Source of the DNA: Astrocystis sublimbata
Taxonomy: Eukaryota; Ascomycota; Sordariomycetes; Xylariales; Xylariaceae
Length of the DNA: 64,000 nucleotides
NCBI GenBank assembly: GCA_022453515.1
Contig: JAJNNY010000015.1
Location: 62,001 to 126,000 of the forward strand
Direction of reading: 5' to 3'
The position numbers and the translations under genes were made by a program. Every line of letters begins with the position of its first letter. Position 1 is the stretch's first letter. Shown piece after piece: positions 37,396 through 48,053 of the stretch. The notes below the pieces were generated by a model, which saw only the letters and a list, made by a program, of their open reading frames with translations, was not told where the DNA came from and made no database searches.

Positions 37396-38347
37396 CGTAA
37401 GCCAGTGTTCCACGTACGTGAGTAGATATGAAGGGGTTGGTTGTGACACTTGTGCTCAATAGGCTTATGGGTTTCGCCACTATTGTTACGTGTAAAAAGA
37501 AGGAAGTATAGGAAGTTGAACTTAGTAGGATAGAGGGCATAAATTATATATGACTCTCGAGTGTCTTCCCCAGTTTGCTTCCTACAAGTGATCTAGCCTC
37601 AACAGTTTCATAGGGGTGGGCTATTGCGTGACTGTATCCCGAAAGGGCCAATTGCAAAATGGTGAAAATCATTTAGGGAGTATTTTGAAACCGAAGACGC
37701 CTGCTTAGACATATAAACTGTTGGATCCCCCGTTGTCACCAGGAAGCATAATATATTAATAAACAATCTATCCATTGTTGCACAAGGGTGAGGTACCAAT
37801 CGTTGTCACCTAGTATGATCAGGCGACGAGATTCTTTAATGCTCCGTGTTCGTATACAGTTTCAGCTGTTCCCTTTGTACCCACATGATACTTAGACTCA
37901 GATGATTTGAATCTAGACCACATAACTCCCTCATAGAGTGCAGTAACACTTTTCGCCTCTCTGTCATCATAGTACTAGGGATGACTTCTCACATTATTTT
38001 GTGCATGCATTGTTTCAGAAAAAGAGAAATACGGGAGGCAGAATTAACCTGTAACTAGAGATTGCAAGTGTTACAAGTTAAGCATGGCGGTTATCATCAT
38101 ATTAGGGACAAATTTGCACACAACCCGTTTCGGTGGTATATCACGGAGAACTCGGTTGACTGAGTGTAGATAGGTAATATTATCAGGCAACTAGTATTCC
38201 AGTTGTTCCCTAATTACTTATGAATATCTTCATTCGCCCCTTTCGTACGCACGAAAACCCAGGTGGGACAATATTCATATCTGGTTTCCGGAACTCCTTA
38301 CTCGAGATTGCACTGGCTATTTTCCTTCTAAGAGTTCGCGCACTCAC
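37396..38347. other. Spacer between the two CVNH genes
   Basis: AT-rich sequence containing the promoter of copy A at its left end and the terminator of copy B at its right. No third CVNH copy or remnant was seen. Confidence 0.45.
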
Positions 38348-39180
38348 TTAGAAGTTAATAATACAGTTGTCATCTTTATCAGGAATTGTTCCTTGATGAC
38401 CCAAGCAGGTAAGATAACCATCAATGTTATCGATAAAATCACCTACACGGAAATCATAGAACCGCATGATTAGCTTTTGCCGTCTTGGATGTAGGATTGG
38501 AGTGTACATGATTTTAAGAGCATAAATGTGAAGAGGGTTGGTACCTTGGTTGGGTTGGATATGGAGGATCAAGGTAAGAAAGAGTGGCGACATACCCAGA
38601 TTAATGGTTGTTGGCACGACCCGTTGGCCATCCCAGCAGTATGCGTCCATCAGCGGTTCGGGACCGTAAACATTCGTGCCGGCGCAGTTTTGACTGAAGT
38701 TTCCGTTATCGGCGGCCACCAACTTGCCACCCTGGTTGGCAATGCAGCTGTCGTGGAGAGGATCGTGTCAGTACATTTGTTCGTAACTATAGTTTATGCG
38801 TCGCCTGTTCAAATTGCACATCTTTTCTGTGTAGTTGAGATGGAGCTTGTAGACACAGAGATGGAAGCCATAACTAATTGGATCATAGCAGATAATTAGA
38901 TGAGAATTACATACAGGTCGAGGTCGAGCGCCGTGAAGCGGTGACAGCCAGACCTGTCAGGGCATATGGCGCCAAAGAGGGGTGAAGGGGTTTGGAAAAA
39001 CAGGTTGCACGTTTTCTCGAAGCTATCGATCCTGCCATTGATAGGTTCGTGGCCCGAGGTGGTTGCGTTGGCAGTGCTGCTGGGGACGGGTGAGTCGCTA
39101 GCGCTGGTCGGAACCGGGGGATGGGCAGCAACCATCGTGGTGCTGTAGGCGACAGCAGCGACGATGGCAAGGAACTGCAT
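38348..39180 (-). CDS. Secreted CVNH protein, copy B
   Basis: Three exons (39180-38915, 38747-38596, 38442-38348) with donors GTATGT and GTATGT give 170 residues. The signal peptide is MQFLAIVAAVAYSTTMVAA. A Ser/Thr/Pro linker of about 30 residues with an NATT sequon precedes the CVNH domain: SFEKTC ... GAIC ... LDLDLCIANQGGKL, then NFSQNC ... DAYC ... TTINLG, and finally IDNIDGYLTCLG. Both intron positions and phases (2 and 1) are the same as in copy A, and both genes read leftward, so they are tandem paralogues. Identity by eye is low except at the domain's key residues, so the duplication is old or the copies evolve fast. It is probably extracellular and sugar-binding by family, unproven here. 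Confidence 0.82.
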
Positions 39181-40474
39181 GGCGAAGAATATTGAGAGCA
39201 ACTTGCAAGAGAATATTAGTTACGGCAACAAGATTTCAAGGATTCTTGCGATCAGTTCCGTTGTAAAATTGTGTGTCCAAAAGAAGAGTTGAAAGATGTG
39301 GAAGGAAGAGAAGCGGCCTTATATATAGAACATAGTTAGTGCGGCTTCAGCTAAGTGATGCGTATACTGCAGGTATTCACTACTGTGAGACACTGCAAAT
39401 AAGACTAGGGGAGGGAGATTTGTTTGCTTTTGCAAGGTCAGCTGGATCGACAAGTTAATAACGAGGGGCCACTATGCTACATCGATGCGCACACTTTCTA
39501 TATCGCATGGTAATATGAGGGGCTCGGAGGGATTGTGGATAACAAACAAACACACTGTTTAGAATTACAACTATTTATTTAATGGATATCGTCGAAAGAG
39601 AAAAGTCGTATCATTCATACATTATTAATGGGTGGGGAGTATGATAAGTCTGCTAGTAACTACTTCATATCCTATACGCCATTCACGGAGGGTGGACCCA
39701 TGACTCAACAATACCATTCACAAGCAGACAGAAGATGAAGAACGGGAGGTACTAACTACATCAAACATTTGCTGCACATCTTCCAACTATTTCCAGCTCA
39801 AAACCCTTGTTGTGAAGCTGGTATCATATATCTCAGTGCGCCAACACATCGCAACGCAATTGCTTTACGTTTCCCATTGGCACGACATAGATCAACAGTT
39901 AAAATGGCATCCCGACACGAAAGGTGGATCAGGTGTTTATGCTTATTGATTGATTCCAGGTCAGAAGGTGGCATAGCTGAGGTAAAGGATATATATGTCA
40001 TCTGATGGGATTGAGAGTAAGGGAGGAGAGGACCTGACCCCTGAGCAAACACATCATTAAAGATGACGGCTTGTGACTTTACGACGGCGAATATTGGTAT
40101 TAGTGAGCGGCAAACTAATGCAATAATGTATAATAACGATAAGCGGATTCCACGTGCTTGAAAATATTTGCAAACGCTAGAAAGTTTGAGCAGGAAGTGT
40201 GTTCTGCACGAAACAGGGATGGGGAAGAAAAAGTTAAAGGAAAGGGCATATTACAGGCACGACAACGATCACAGTAGATAAAAATTCAGGGCAGTCTCCC
40301 GTGAAATATCTCCTGGGTAACCAGCTTCGAGTAGAAAATCCCCATGAAGACACTGAAGTCATTCCTAGTGTTAATTTAATATGTGAATGTTTGCTTTATT
40401 ATCTAGTCCGTAGTAAATGTGAATGATAGAAAGAGATCAGAACCGTTACCATCATGGTATGAAATAAACTATCG
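39181..40474. other. Intergenic, 1.3 kb, no gene recognised
   Basis: Contains the CVNH copy B promoter (TATATATAGAAC at about 39319) and the 3' flank of the F-box-like gene. No frame with family resemblance was seen. Confidence 0.45.
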
Positions 40475-41644
40475 CTATGACCCTGGTACGTAGCCGCTCA
40501 TACAAATCCTCAAGTCACCAAGTAGAAAAGGATACTCAAGGGTAGCCTGCCTTCCGACTTTGATCATGGGCGGTTCCCTTTCCAGCTTCGCAATCTTGTC
40601 TCTCCACTCTCTAATCCTGTTGAACCACGCCTGCTGCATGTCAGGCCTTAACATGCCCAGGCCATCGAGTCCTTGGCACATCATAATGGTCTCCCAAAGT
40701 CTTTGCCGCCAGTCTCGGTCGTAGTGACTTTCGTGGTACCACCACCCGTCATCAAAGTCTTCCTCGAATTCAGGGAGGCCGGCTTTGGCTCGGAGCTCGG
40801 CGTATCTGGGTTTGAACCGGCCGCTTTTGATGAGCCATGTTAAGGCCAGATTATGAGTATGTTGAACCTGGAATCGACCATCAGGACCCTGGACATAAGG
40901 GCCCGTCTCCTCGACGACACGCCTCGGATCTATGCTCGAATCATTCATGCCACCAATGCGCGTGTATTCGTCCGGCAAGCAATACTTGATGAATTCCAAA
41001 CGAGTGTCCACACTCAGCGTGCGCACGTTTCTATTGTTGTCCAAAATGGTCTCGAAATCAGGCGCGAAAAGCTCGCCGTACATGGCAAGGTGAAAAACAG
41101 TTTCGGAAGGATCTGCTGCGATCGTATAGGCATCGTCAACGGCTCCGCTCCAAAAACCTGGAGTCGCGTACCATTGGCTGCCAACACATTTATCGATGAT
41201 GTCTTCCACCGGATTGATCACAGAGAAGCGCAGCGAGTGAAGTTCTCGGATGCGTTCCATAGTCAGACCGCAATGGTCTAGCGCGAGTTCCATGACCCCT
41301 TCAACGCCCTGCTTCATCTTCTTGGCGAGTTCTTGCTCGTTCTTGATCGACTTTCGTGCCCAATTGCCCAGTTCGCGCGCCGTAGCAGTAGCTAAAAAGT
41401 GTGGAGAGGGGCGGAAGAACACGTTGGATTGCGCGGCAGCTAGCTTCAAGATAGTATTCGGGGTTGCGGTAGCCACGCAGGCCCTAAGGGTTTTGCATGA
41501 TGAGGCTGCGTTCATCAGATCCTCAATGTTGTGGAGGTACCCCGGCAGCAGGACTAGAATGTCGAGCGGCAGGGATAGGAGTCCCGCACTCTCTTTGGCG
41601 GCACTCATCGTCGGTGAGCGCCTGACGGAATCGGTGAGACTCAT
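40475..41644 (-). CDS. F-box-like protein
   Basis: A single-exon intact frame of 389 residues from the ATG at 41644. Residues about 22-60 (LSLPLDILVLLPGYLHNIEDLMNAASSCKTLR) fit an F-box-like helix bundle, which in the family binds Skp1 in SCF ubiquitin ligases. The remainder is helical and Trp/Arg-rich with a WWYHESHYDRDWRQRLWE block; no repeat or substrate-binding domain was recognised. Such F-box-only proteins are numerous and variable in ascomycetes. The target protein is unknown. No signal or membrane segment. Upstream is a repeat-bearing gene desert. Confidence 0.72.
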   Translation of the reverse strand: MSLTDSVRRSPTMSAAKESAGLLSLPLDILVLLPGYLHNIEDLMNAASSCKTLRACVATATPNTILKLAAAQSNVFFRPSPHFLATATARELGNWARKSIKNEQELAKKMKQGVEGVMELALDHCGLTMERIRELHSLRFSVINPVEDIIDKCVGSQWYATPGFWSGAVDDAYTIAADPSETVFHLAMYGELFAPDFETILDNNRNVRTLSVDTRLEFIKYCLPDEYTRIGGMNDSSIDPRRVVEETGPYVQGPDGRFQVQHTHNLALTWLIKSGRFKPRYAELRAKAGLPEFEEDFDDGWWYHESHYDRDWRQRLWETIMMCQGLDGLGMLRPDMQQAWFNRIREWRDKIAKLEREPPMIKVGRQATLEYPFLLGDLRICMSGYVPGS

Positions 41645-42551
41645 CTGAATCAACAAGACTGGCTTGTTCCAAGAAATTTAGATAAATCTTGCAAGTATCA
41701 AACAAGAGATAGTTTAGCTGGGGAAGTAAATATTATTTGATGCAATGTAAGTCGTCTTAGGTACTAATAGGTAGTGCAAGGATTTGATTCAGAATTGGTA
41801 ACGAGAAAACGGGGTTTATATTAATCCGTAATAAGAAGAGTCCACATCAAGATCAAAGGCCGAGTATGTTAATGATGAAAGCTTATTGTTTCTTACATAC
41901 GATTTGTTATATAAACAGCAATATTTGGGTAGTAGATTGAGAACAATGGCGCAAAGGAAGGACATCAGCTAATGTAATGATCCACGTCTACGGGCAAGGG
42001 ACGGGATGACGTCGCATAGTACCAATCAGTGGAGTAACGATGGACCAGGGTTGGGGGATCGTGGCTTTGACCCGCACTGTGAGCGTGAATGAGATACCCA
42101 TACAATTTTATAGGCTTACGACTGACATGATCACTCGATTACTTTTTGATATAAGCAACGTGTTGTTTTATTTCACCTTTTTGTGTTTTCAAATCAAGAG
42201 GTGTCAAGATACTAGAGACTAGAAACATAAGTAGACATCGTGCATGCATCATCACGTCTGGAACGAGCTTGGATGCTTCTCGGATTTACCTAAGCACAGT
42301 GCTCATCAAGTATTCGCACCCAGTGGATTGTGGCGCCGGCACGCTGTCCTCCCGCCGCCAAGAACCTTGCTGCCGGTATGAGTCAGTCCCTGTAGTGAAC
42401 GGGTGATCATATACAGATGACGAGTTGGGTTTGATTCTTAATATTACGTGATTGAGTGTCAACGTAACGTGTCTGTTCCTGAAAGAAAATACTTAATATT
42501 CTATCAATGGTGATCGATCTCGGGAGATCAATTCTCGGTTTAGTCTCAAAA

Positions 42552-42571
42552 CTCGAGTCTCGAGACTCGAG
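42552..42571. repeat. Perfect 20-bp palindrome
   Basis: CTCGAGTCTCGAGACTCGAG equals its own reverse complement and contains three nested CTCGAG/TCTCGAGA cores. It is near a second, shorter GATCTC..GAGATC palindrome at about 42518-42531. Confidence 0.95.
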
Positions 42572-42924
42572 CGATTATAATCGTAGGAACTTTATAAATC
42601 GAACCGTGATGCTGAACCAAAGAGTCTTTCGTGTTTAATATCTGTGTAGGATCTTCTAACCCTGATGCTATCAATCCTTCACAGGGATCGGGACTTCGTG
42701 ATCTTTGGTGAGTTCACTGTCAGGTGTCACGGTAGTATAAGCCTCACTATAACCTAGGGGATCTCCTGTAGGGGGCTGTTTGGGCTACTTGATCTGTGTA
42801 TTTAAGGGCTGGGCGGCTCTAACTGAATGGGAGAGCCTAGGAATTAATAAAATTAACACCTGACCCCTACTATTCTACTTGGCTATTTGGCTACTGCTAA
42901 ATTCTTTTACTCTAGTACAAAAGT

Positions 42925-42996
42925 GTTACGGAAAAACAACGCCGTTAATTCTGTGTTTAGAACTAACGGTATATATGGTTCCACCTTTCCGCGATA
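42925..42996 (+). repeat. Dispersed ~72-bp repeat, copy 1
   Basis: Matches the stretch at 43300-43371 over its whole length with only a handful of differences, most of them C/T or A/G transitions. It contains an imperfect hairpin, with arms CCGTTAATTCT and AGAACTAACGG around a six-base loop. A weaker relative occurs at about 55993-56060. Confidence 0.85.
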
Positions 42997-43299
42997 TACC
43001 CCCTAGGACGGTTGGATTATGTACTGCTAGGCTACCCTTTTGGTACCCCGTACTGTCTAGGTCTACATACGCTATGGGAAAGGCCAGATGTCTTGCTATT
43101 CGCGGATATTGCAATATAGCCAAGATCAACGTACATACGTACGCGGGATTGAACCCTCTGCCTTAGGCATCGTTTCTATAGAGTAGTATTGGTACAGAGG
43201 CCCTAGTTGTTCGCCTTTATACTACTCCAACGCTAAGTGTAAAGTAGGTGTCGTTTACTATTACGCTAATTAGCTTAAGAACGAACCGGGTTTATAATT

Positions 43300-43371
43300 G
43301 TTACAGAAAAACAACGCCGTTAATTCTGTGATTAGAACTAACGGTATATATGGCTCTACTTCTCTGCGATA
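43300..43371 (+). repeat. Dispersed ~72-bp repeat, copy 2
   Basis: Second copy of the hairpin-bearing repeat at 42925-42996, in the same orientation and 375 bases to its right. Hairpin arms are kept; differences are mainly transitions to A/T, as expected of repeat-induced point mutation or simple ageing. Confidence 0.85.
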
Positions 43372-43683
43372 AAAAGCATTTGGCATTTATAGATATAAGA
43401 TGCAGTGAGGCTTAGCCGATAGGGCTGTTATGATTCAGATTGTAGGCGTGTTATGTGTTAATTACGGAATTTTTGTCGCCTTACGGATAATCTCAACAAT
43501 ATCTTCAAAGGCATTGTTATCTGGCTCGTCTTTTTTTTAACACAGTTGCCAGAGTTAGCGGCTGTATATTCCTCAATAGGGAGTCGTCCCATTTTTCCTG
43601 AGATAGAAACGATCACTGATATGCCGAGGATTGTGCCTGGATGTCGAGTTCCATTGATATACACCAGGATACCTTTTCAACTA

Positions 43684-45641
43684 TTACACCATCCTTTCGA
43701 GACTCTTCGCGTCACTTTCATGCCAGGGGTACGTCTGCTCGAGCGATCGGATCAGATCCTCGTGCTGAGAAGATCTTGGTCTAATGACGCTTCTAAATGG
43801 TACTGGATGGCTGACTATGCCGGACTGGAACATGTAATCGGGTTTAACATCATTCTTAACATCAGTATATCCGTGTTTGCCGATGTCAAACACTGCCAGT
43901 GATTGAACAACGAGTAGAAATAGACTGTTCTCTGCAAGAAACTTTCCTGGGCAGATGCGGCGCCCGAAGCCGAATACGAACTTCTCCGGATCGGGTTCTG
44001 GCTTTTCGGTGTTTCCAGCAATGAATCGCTCGGGTATAAAGGCCATGGGGTCGTGGTACACCTCGGGGTCATGAGTGAAGTGCCTAACTCGGAGCATCAG
44101 ACACGCTATGAGCAACTACGTCTTTTCTACTTAGCAGATATTGGCAAATACCATAGACCCCTTTGGTATCATGTACCCGTCGTAGAAGTCATTCTCACTG
44201 CACTCGTGTGGAAGACCCATCGGAGCAACTGGGTGCCACCGAAGAGTCTCTTTCACAACGGCATTGATGTATGGAAGGCTCTCGCGATCAGCCATTGTGG
44301 GCAATCTGTCATTCCCAATAACTCTATCAATCTCCTCTTGAGATCGTTTTTGTATCTCCGGGTAGATAGTCATAGCTAGGAAGAAGCAACTCATAGCTGA
44401 GACAGTCTGGATGTGTTAGTATGAAAACTAGCTGAGCCCCGGAAATGATATACGCACTGTATCTGCTCCTGCTGTGTAGAGGGACATGGCCGACCATTTG
44501 TTAGTCTCAATTTCTTCAGGGTCTGAACCTTCTGTTTCAATAAGTCGTGACATGAAAGAGCCTTCATGCCTTCCTTCTGCCATTTGACGTCGGACAAAAG
44601 CATATGGTTTCTCTGTGACATCTGACAGCTCCGCTGCCCACACGCGGGCAAGCTTCTTGAAGGCGGCACCAGGTGCCCAATCCGGAAGTCTCCGTACTAA
44701 ATATTCATCAGTCGGGGTCCGCATGGAAATTGATTGCGCACACGATCTTACAGAAAGGAAATATATCCACCATGAATGCCCCTGGCACTGCAGCACGGGA
44801 CAACTTCTCCATGGCATCGCCAGCCATATCTATCAGGATATCGGGCCCAGAAGGCTCTGCTGTATAGCCGTACGATATTTTCAGGATGACCGCACCTACC
44901 GCCCTGACCAGTCAAATCATTAGTTGTTGATCTACACAAGCACTTCAGGAGGTTGTAGTGAGTTAGTCGCGTACTTCCTGATGTGTTCCTGAAAGGCCTC
45001 CGGTTCTCTCATAACATGCAGAAGGAAATGGGCTATCTCGGCATGCTGCACGTCATGGAAATGCGCAGCGGCTGTATTCGAACCGATGACACGGCTAAGG
45101 TTCTTGCGCATCGCCCGAAATCGCTTATTATACGGCGACAGCCCAATGGTATTCTCCCAACCGACTCTACGAGAGTTCAAGTCAATGACGTCCAATGTAA
45201 GAAACCCAGATGATACGTACAGCTCACCACTAAATTGCTGTTTGGGCCGCGAGGAATACTTTGTTGAGCGCTTCTCGAGTAGCTCAAACACGAGTTGGGC
45301 ATCGTTAACGATGATAATAGACTGCCCAAAGACAGTCACGGAGCTAATCGGACCTATGGCGAATTGAAACCTTGGTCAGGTCAAACTTATCACCTATCGA
45401 ACAAGATCAAAGAGGCAAAGACTTTACCATATAGCGCCTTGTGTCTCAGCCAGTGATGCGCTTCAAGGACACCAGGTTTAGGGAGGTCATTCAGATTGCC
45501 CACCAGAAGTAAGCCCTTAGGTCCCGGAGGAAGCCGATGCTGATTTTGCTTGTTAAATAAAAGGACCAATCGGCTGATGACATATGTAATCAGTAATGCA
45601 AAGCCAAGACCCGAAAAGAGTGAGAGTGTGTCGGATTTCAT
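43684..45641 (-). CDS. Cytochrome P450 with a damaged splice donor
   Basis: Seven exons (45641-45428, 45353-45221, 45166-44975, 44903-44752, 44696-44458, 44406-44135, 44083-43684) give 533 residues. An N-terminal membrane anchor (LFSGLGFALLITYVISRLVLLF) is followed by PPGPKG, the I-helix AGADTT, the K-helix KETLR, an FIPERF block and the haem loop FGFGRRICPG with Cys445. It resembles the fungal OrdA (O-methylsterigmatocystin oxidoreductase)-like group; the substrate is unknown. The last intron (44084-44134) should begin with GT, but the genome has CTAAGT. All other junctions are canonical. If unspliced, the frame stops just after the donor and the haem loop is lost. No other pathway genes are next to it. 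Confidence 0.85.
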
Positions 45642-46322
45642 CGTTGCGGCTCCAAGGCAATATTCGAGATTGGGGTGATAATGCAATGTGGTGAGGTGAC
45701 AGTACGGTAGAAAATGGGGTTTCTGATGATCGGGATTTTCTTTGCTCCATTTGAATACGCCGTATTAACTTTACCCGCCACGAATGCAACCCCCTTTTGC
45801 TGGGCTTTGTTGATTGCAAAAGGATAATTGACGCATGTTGGTTGCTACTGCATCCCCGCGTCCCCGCCCTGGGGGAAAGCTCCTGTTGGGACTCGGCGAA
45901 TTCTAACTGTTACTTGTGTTTCTCCACAAATTCCTGCACGCCATTGAATCTGTGCATATGCGGCAAAGAACTAGAAGGGTGTAGTGTTGAAAGCAACTCT
46001 GCATATGTTTCACTTGCTTGTAGTCCGGGGTTTTGTGCTTGACCCCTGAAGTTACCTCGATATCCAATCATGCCTCTCACAAGTTTCCATGTTGAAGTTG
46101 AGTTGCAAAAAGTGAGCATAAGTTCTTGTTGTTTCTTCGTGTAGTTGGGGTTTTATAAACCGTTTAATAAACGGAGTGGTTCTCCTGTGGGTGGTTACTC
46201 AATGAATACGCCTCAAGATTCACGATTTTTTCCCGAGAACACAATGTAGAAATTTAACATCTTGTAATTGAAAATCATATCATGCTATGCCGCTAACCAA
46301 CTTTATGCAATACCAGAAAAGC
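45642..46322. other. Intergenic, upstream of the P450
   Basis: Contains the P450 promoter and the 3' flank of the repeat-rich secreted gene. No gene or repeat was recognised. Confidence 0.4.
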
Positions 46323-48053
46323 CTATTCCTCAAAGGCGAAACACCTCATCGAATTCCAATCAAAGCCCACAAATGCGTCATCAACATTCACACAACCAGT
46401 GTAGCTCTGGGAGCTGACACCATTCATGCTGCCTCCACATTCCGTCTCTTCGTAAATAGTGCAGAAGCCGCTCCTGATGCGGAAAGACTTTGGCTTGTTG
46501 AATGTGCCCTCGCTGCAGTCGTTAGGACCCGTGTTTCCGCCGTCAGTGAACCAAGAGCAGGAGTCTCCGGTCGCTGAGTTCTTCGGCAGTCCGCTTTTGA
46601 GGTTGCTGCATGGCTCGTCTGGACTTTGCGCCGAGTATCCTTCAAGAGAGTACTGTTTAAGACACGTAGGTTAGTGGGATGGGCTAAAGACAGACAGACG
46701 TAGCACAAGATCATGGGGGTCCGACGGAGTAGGTTGCGGTGTACTTACATAGGAAGACTGTCCAGAATTGTTCTCTAAGTCGTCGCAGTCGACATCGTAC
46801 GCTGTGAGAAACCATGTTGCGGTAGGCTTAGGCGCTTCGGACGTGGTAGAAGGTGGTTCGCTGGATGTCGGCTCCTCAGTAGGTACAGGGGTTTCCGACG
46901 GCTCGGATTCAGAGGTAGTTGGCTCGGGGGTTTCCGACGGAGTTTCGCTAGGCTCATCAGAGGTAGTTGGCTCGGGAGTCTCCGACGGGGTTTCGGTGGG
47001 CTCATCAGACGTGGTAGGCGGAGTTGTTTCTTCCGAGCCCGACGTCATCGTCATGGGAGGGACATCCGTGAACATGTCTCCGAAATGGGAAATAGTAAAG
47101 TCTGTCGGTGTCGAGGTATCTTCGATGTAGAAATCCAGAGGAATCGTCGTTCCATCAACGACAGTAACAACATCCTCGTCACTGCCTCCGGAGCTAAGGG
47201 TGCAGGCTGCAACTGTCGTGGTGGAAGCTGTCGTTGCGATCTCACATCCTGTCGTGGTGACAGTGGATGTCACACAACCAGCTGATGTGGATAGCAATGG
47301 GTCCGTGGCAGTCTCTGTGCAGGTCACGTAATAGTCGTAGCCAGTGGTAGTACTTTCGCACTCTGAGGTCGACTGTGTAATGGTAGACATGGTGGTAGGC
47401 GTCGGCGAAGGGGTAGGCTCCGGGTCACCTCCAGGTGGTGGGCCATCGCCAGGCTCGTCACCGGGTTCGTCTCCAGGCTCATCGCCAGGCTCGTCTCCGG
47501 GCTCGTCTCCGGGCTCGTCTCCAGGTTCATCGCCGGGTTCATCTCCAGGTTCATCACCGGGTTCATCTCCAGGTTCATCACCGGGTTCATCTCCGGGCTC
47601 GTCTCCAGGTTCGTCTCCAGGATCATCTCCGGGGTCGTCGCCAGGTTCACCGGTAGGCTCCGGGCTATCACTAGAAGTTGGGTCACCAGTAGGGTTTGGC
47701 TCTGAAGTCGGCTCCGGCTCCGAAGTGCTTTCCGGGGGTATGACAACAGCAGTCGAGCTCGAAGTAGGAGGAGGAGTCATAGACACCTCAACAGACGAGG
47801 TACTTGTGCTCTCAGGGGGAGGGAGAATTGTCGAGGATTCAGAAGGAGGAAGACTGCTTGAGCTTTCAGGAGGCGCCAGAATAGTAGTGCTCTCGGGCGG
47901 AGGAAGGCTAAGAGAGGTGGTTGGAACATTGTCCGGGTCTTCTTGGCGGGGATAGTTCACATAGTGATTTGCTCGAAATGGCCGATCGGCTCCTGCTGCA
48001 CTCACGTAGCAGATAAGAGCGAGAGCTCTTAACGAGCTTGTCGTGTGAACCAT
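46323..48053 (-). CDS. Secreted Ser/Thr/Pro-rich protein with GDEP repeats and Cys-rich end
   Basis: Exons 48053-46749 and 46652-46323 join across a 97-base intron (GTAAGT, branch CACTAAC, acceptor AACAG) to 544 residues. The signal peptide spans about residues 1-22. Next come short PPPESTT-type repeats, then about 17 tandem four-residue GDEP/GDDP units, a Cys/Thr-rich stretch (ECESTTTGYDYYVTCTETATDP...), a second set of SETPEPTTSDEP repeats and a C-terminal domain of about 115 residues with roughly eight cysteines. No GPI signal is visible. The layout suggests a mucin-like, heavily O-glycosylated wall or secreted protein whose globular part is at the C-terminus. The globular part was not matched to a family. 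An open antisense frame over the repeats is an artefact. Confidence 0.78.
47440..47645 (-). repeat. 12-bp coding minisatellite (GDEP units)
   Basis: About 17 copies of a 12-base unit (plus strand CCAGGCTCGTCT and close variants) encode the GDEP/GDDP tract of the secreted protein. Units differ mainly at third codon positions. A multiple-of-three unit means copy-number change keeps the frame. Confidence 0.95.

Larger units (their letters stand above)
41645..43683. other. Gene desert with dispersed repeats and palindromes
   Basis: About 2 kb without a supported gene, AT-rich in places. It contains a pair of ~72-bp direct repeats (42925-42996 and 43300-43371), a perfect 20-bp palindrome at 42552-42571, another short palindrome near 42518-42531, and an 8-bp inverted terminal match bounding 42720-42863. 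No transposase or reverse transcriptase remnant was visible. The structure suggests old, short mobile-element relics. Confidence 0.5.

Noticed and set aside
43120..43240. tRNA B-box-like sequence (GGTTCAATCCCGC on the minus strand)
   Set aside because: No matching T stem, A box or acceptor stem could be formed around it; at best a relic of a tRNA-derived repeat.
43684..45641. Secondary-metabolite cluster around the P450
   Set aside because: No backbone synthase, transporter or cluster regulator is next to it; neighbours are an F-box-like gene and secreted proteins.
47344..47955. 203-codon plus-strand frame rich in Gly-Ser-Ser-Pro
   Set aside because: It is the antisense of the GDEP minisatellite; the 12-base unit leaves several frames open. 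The minus strand has a signal peptide and splice signals, so that strand is coding.
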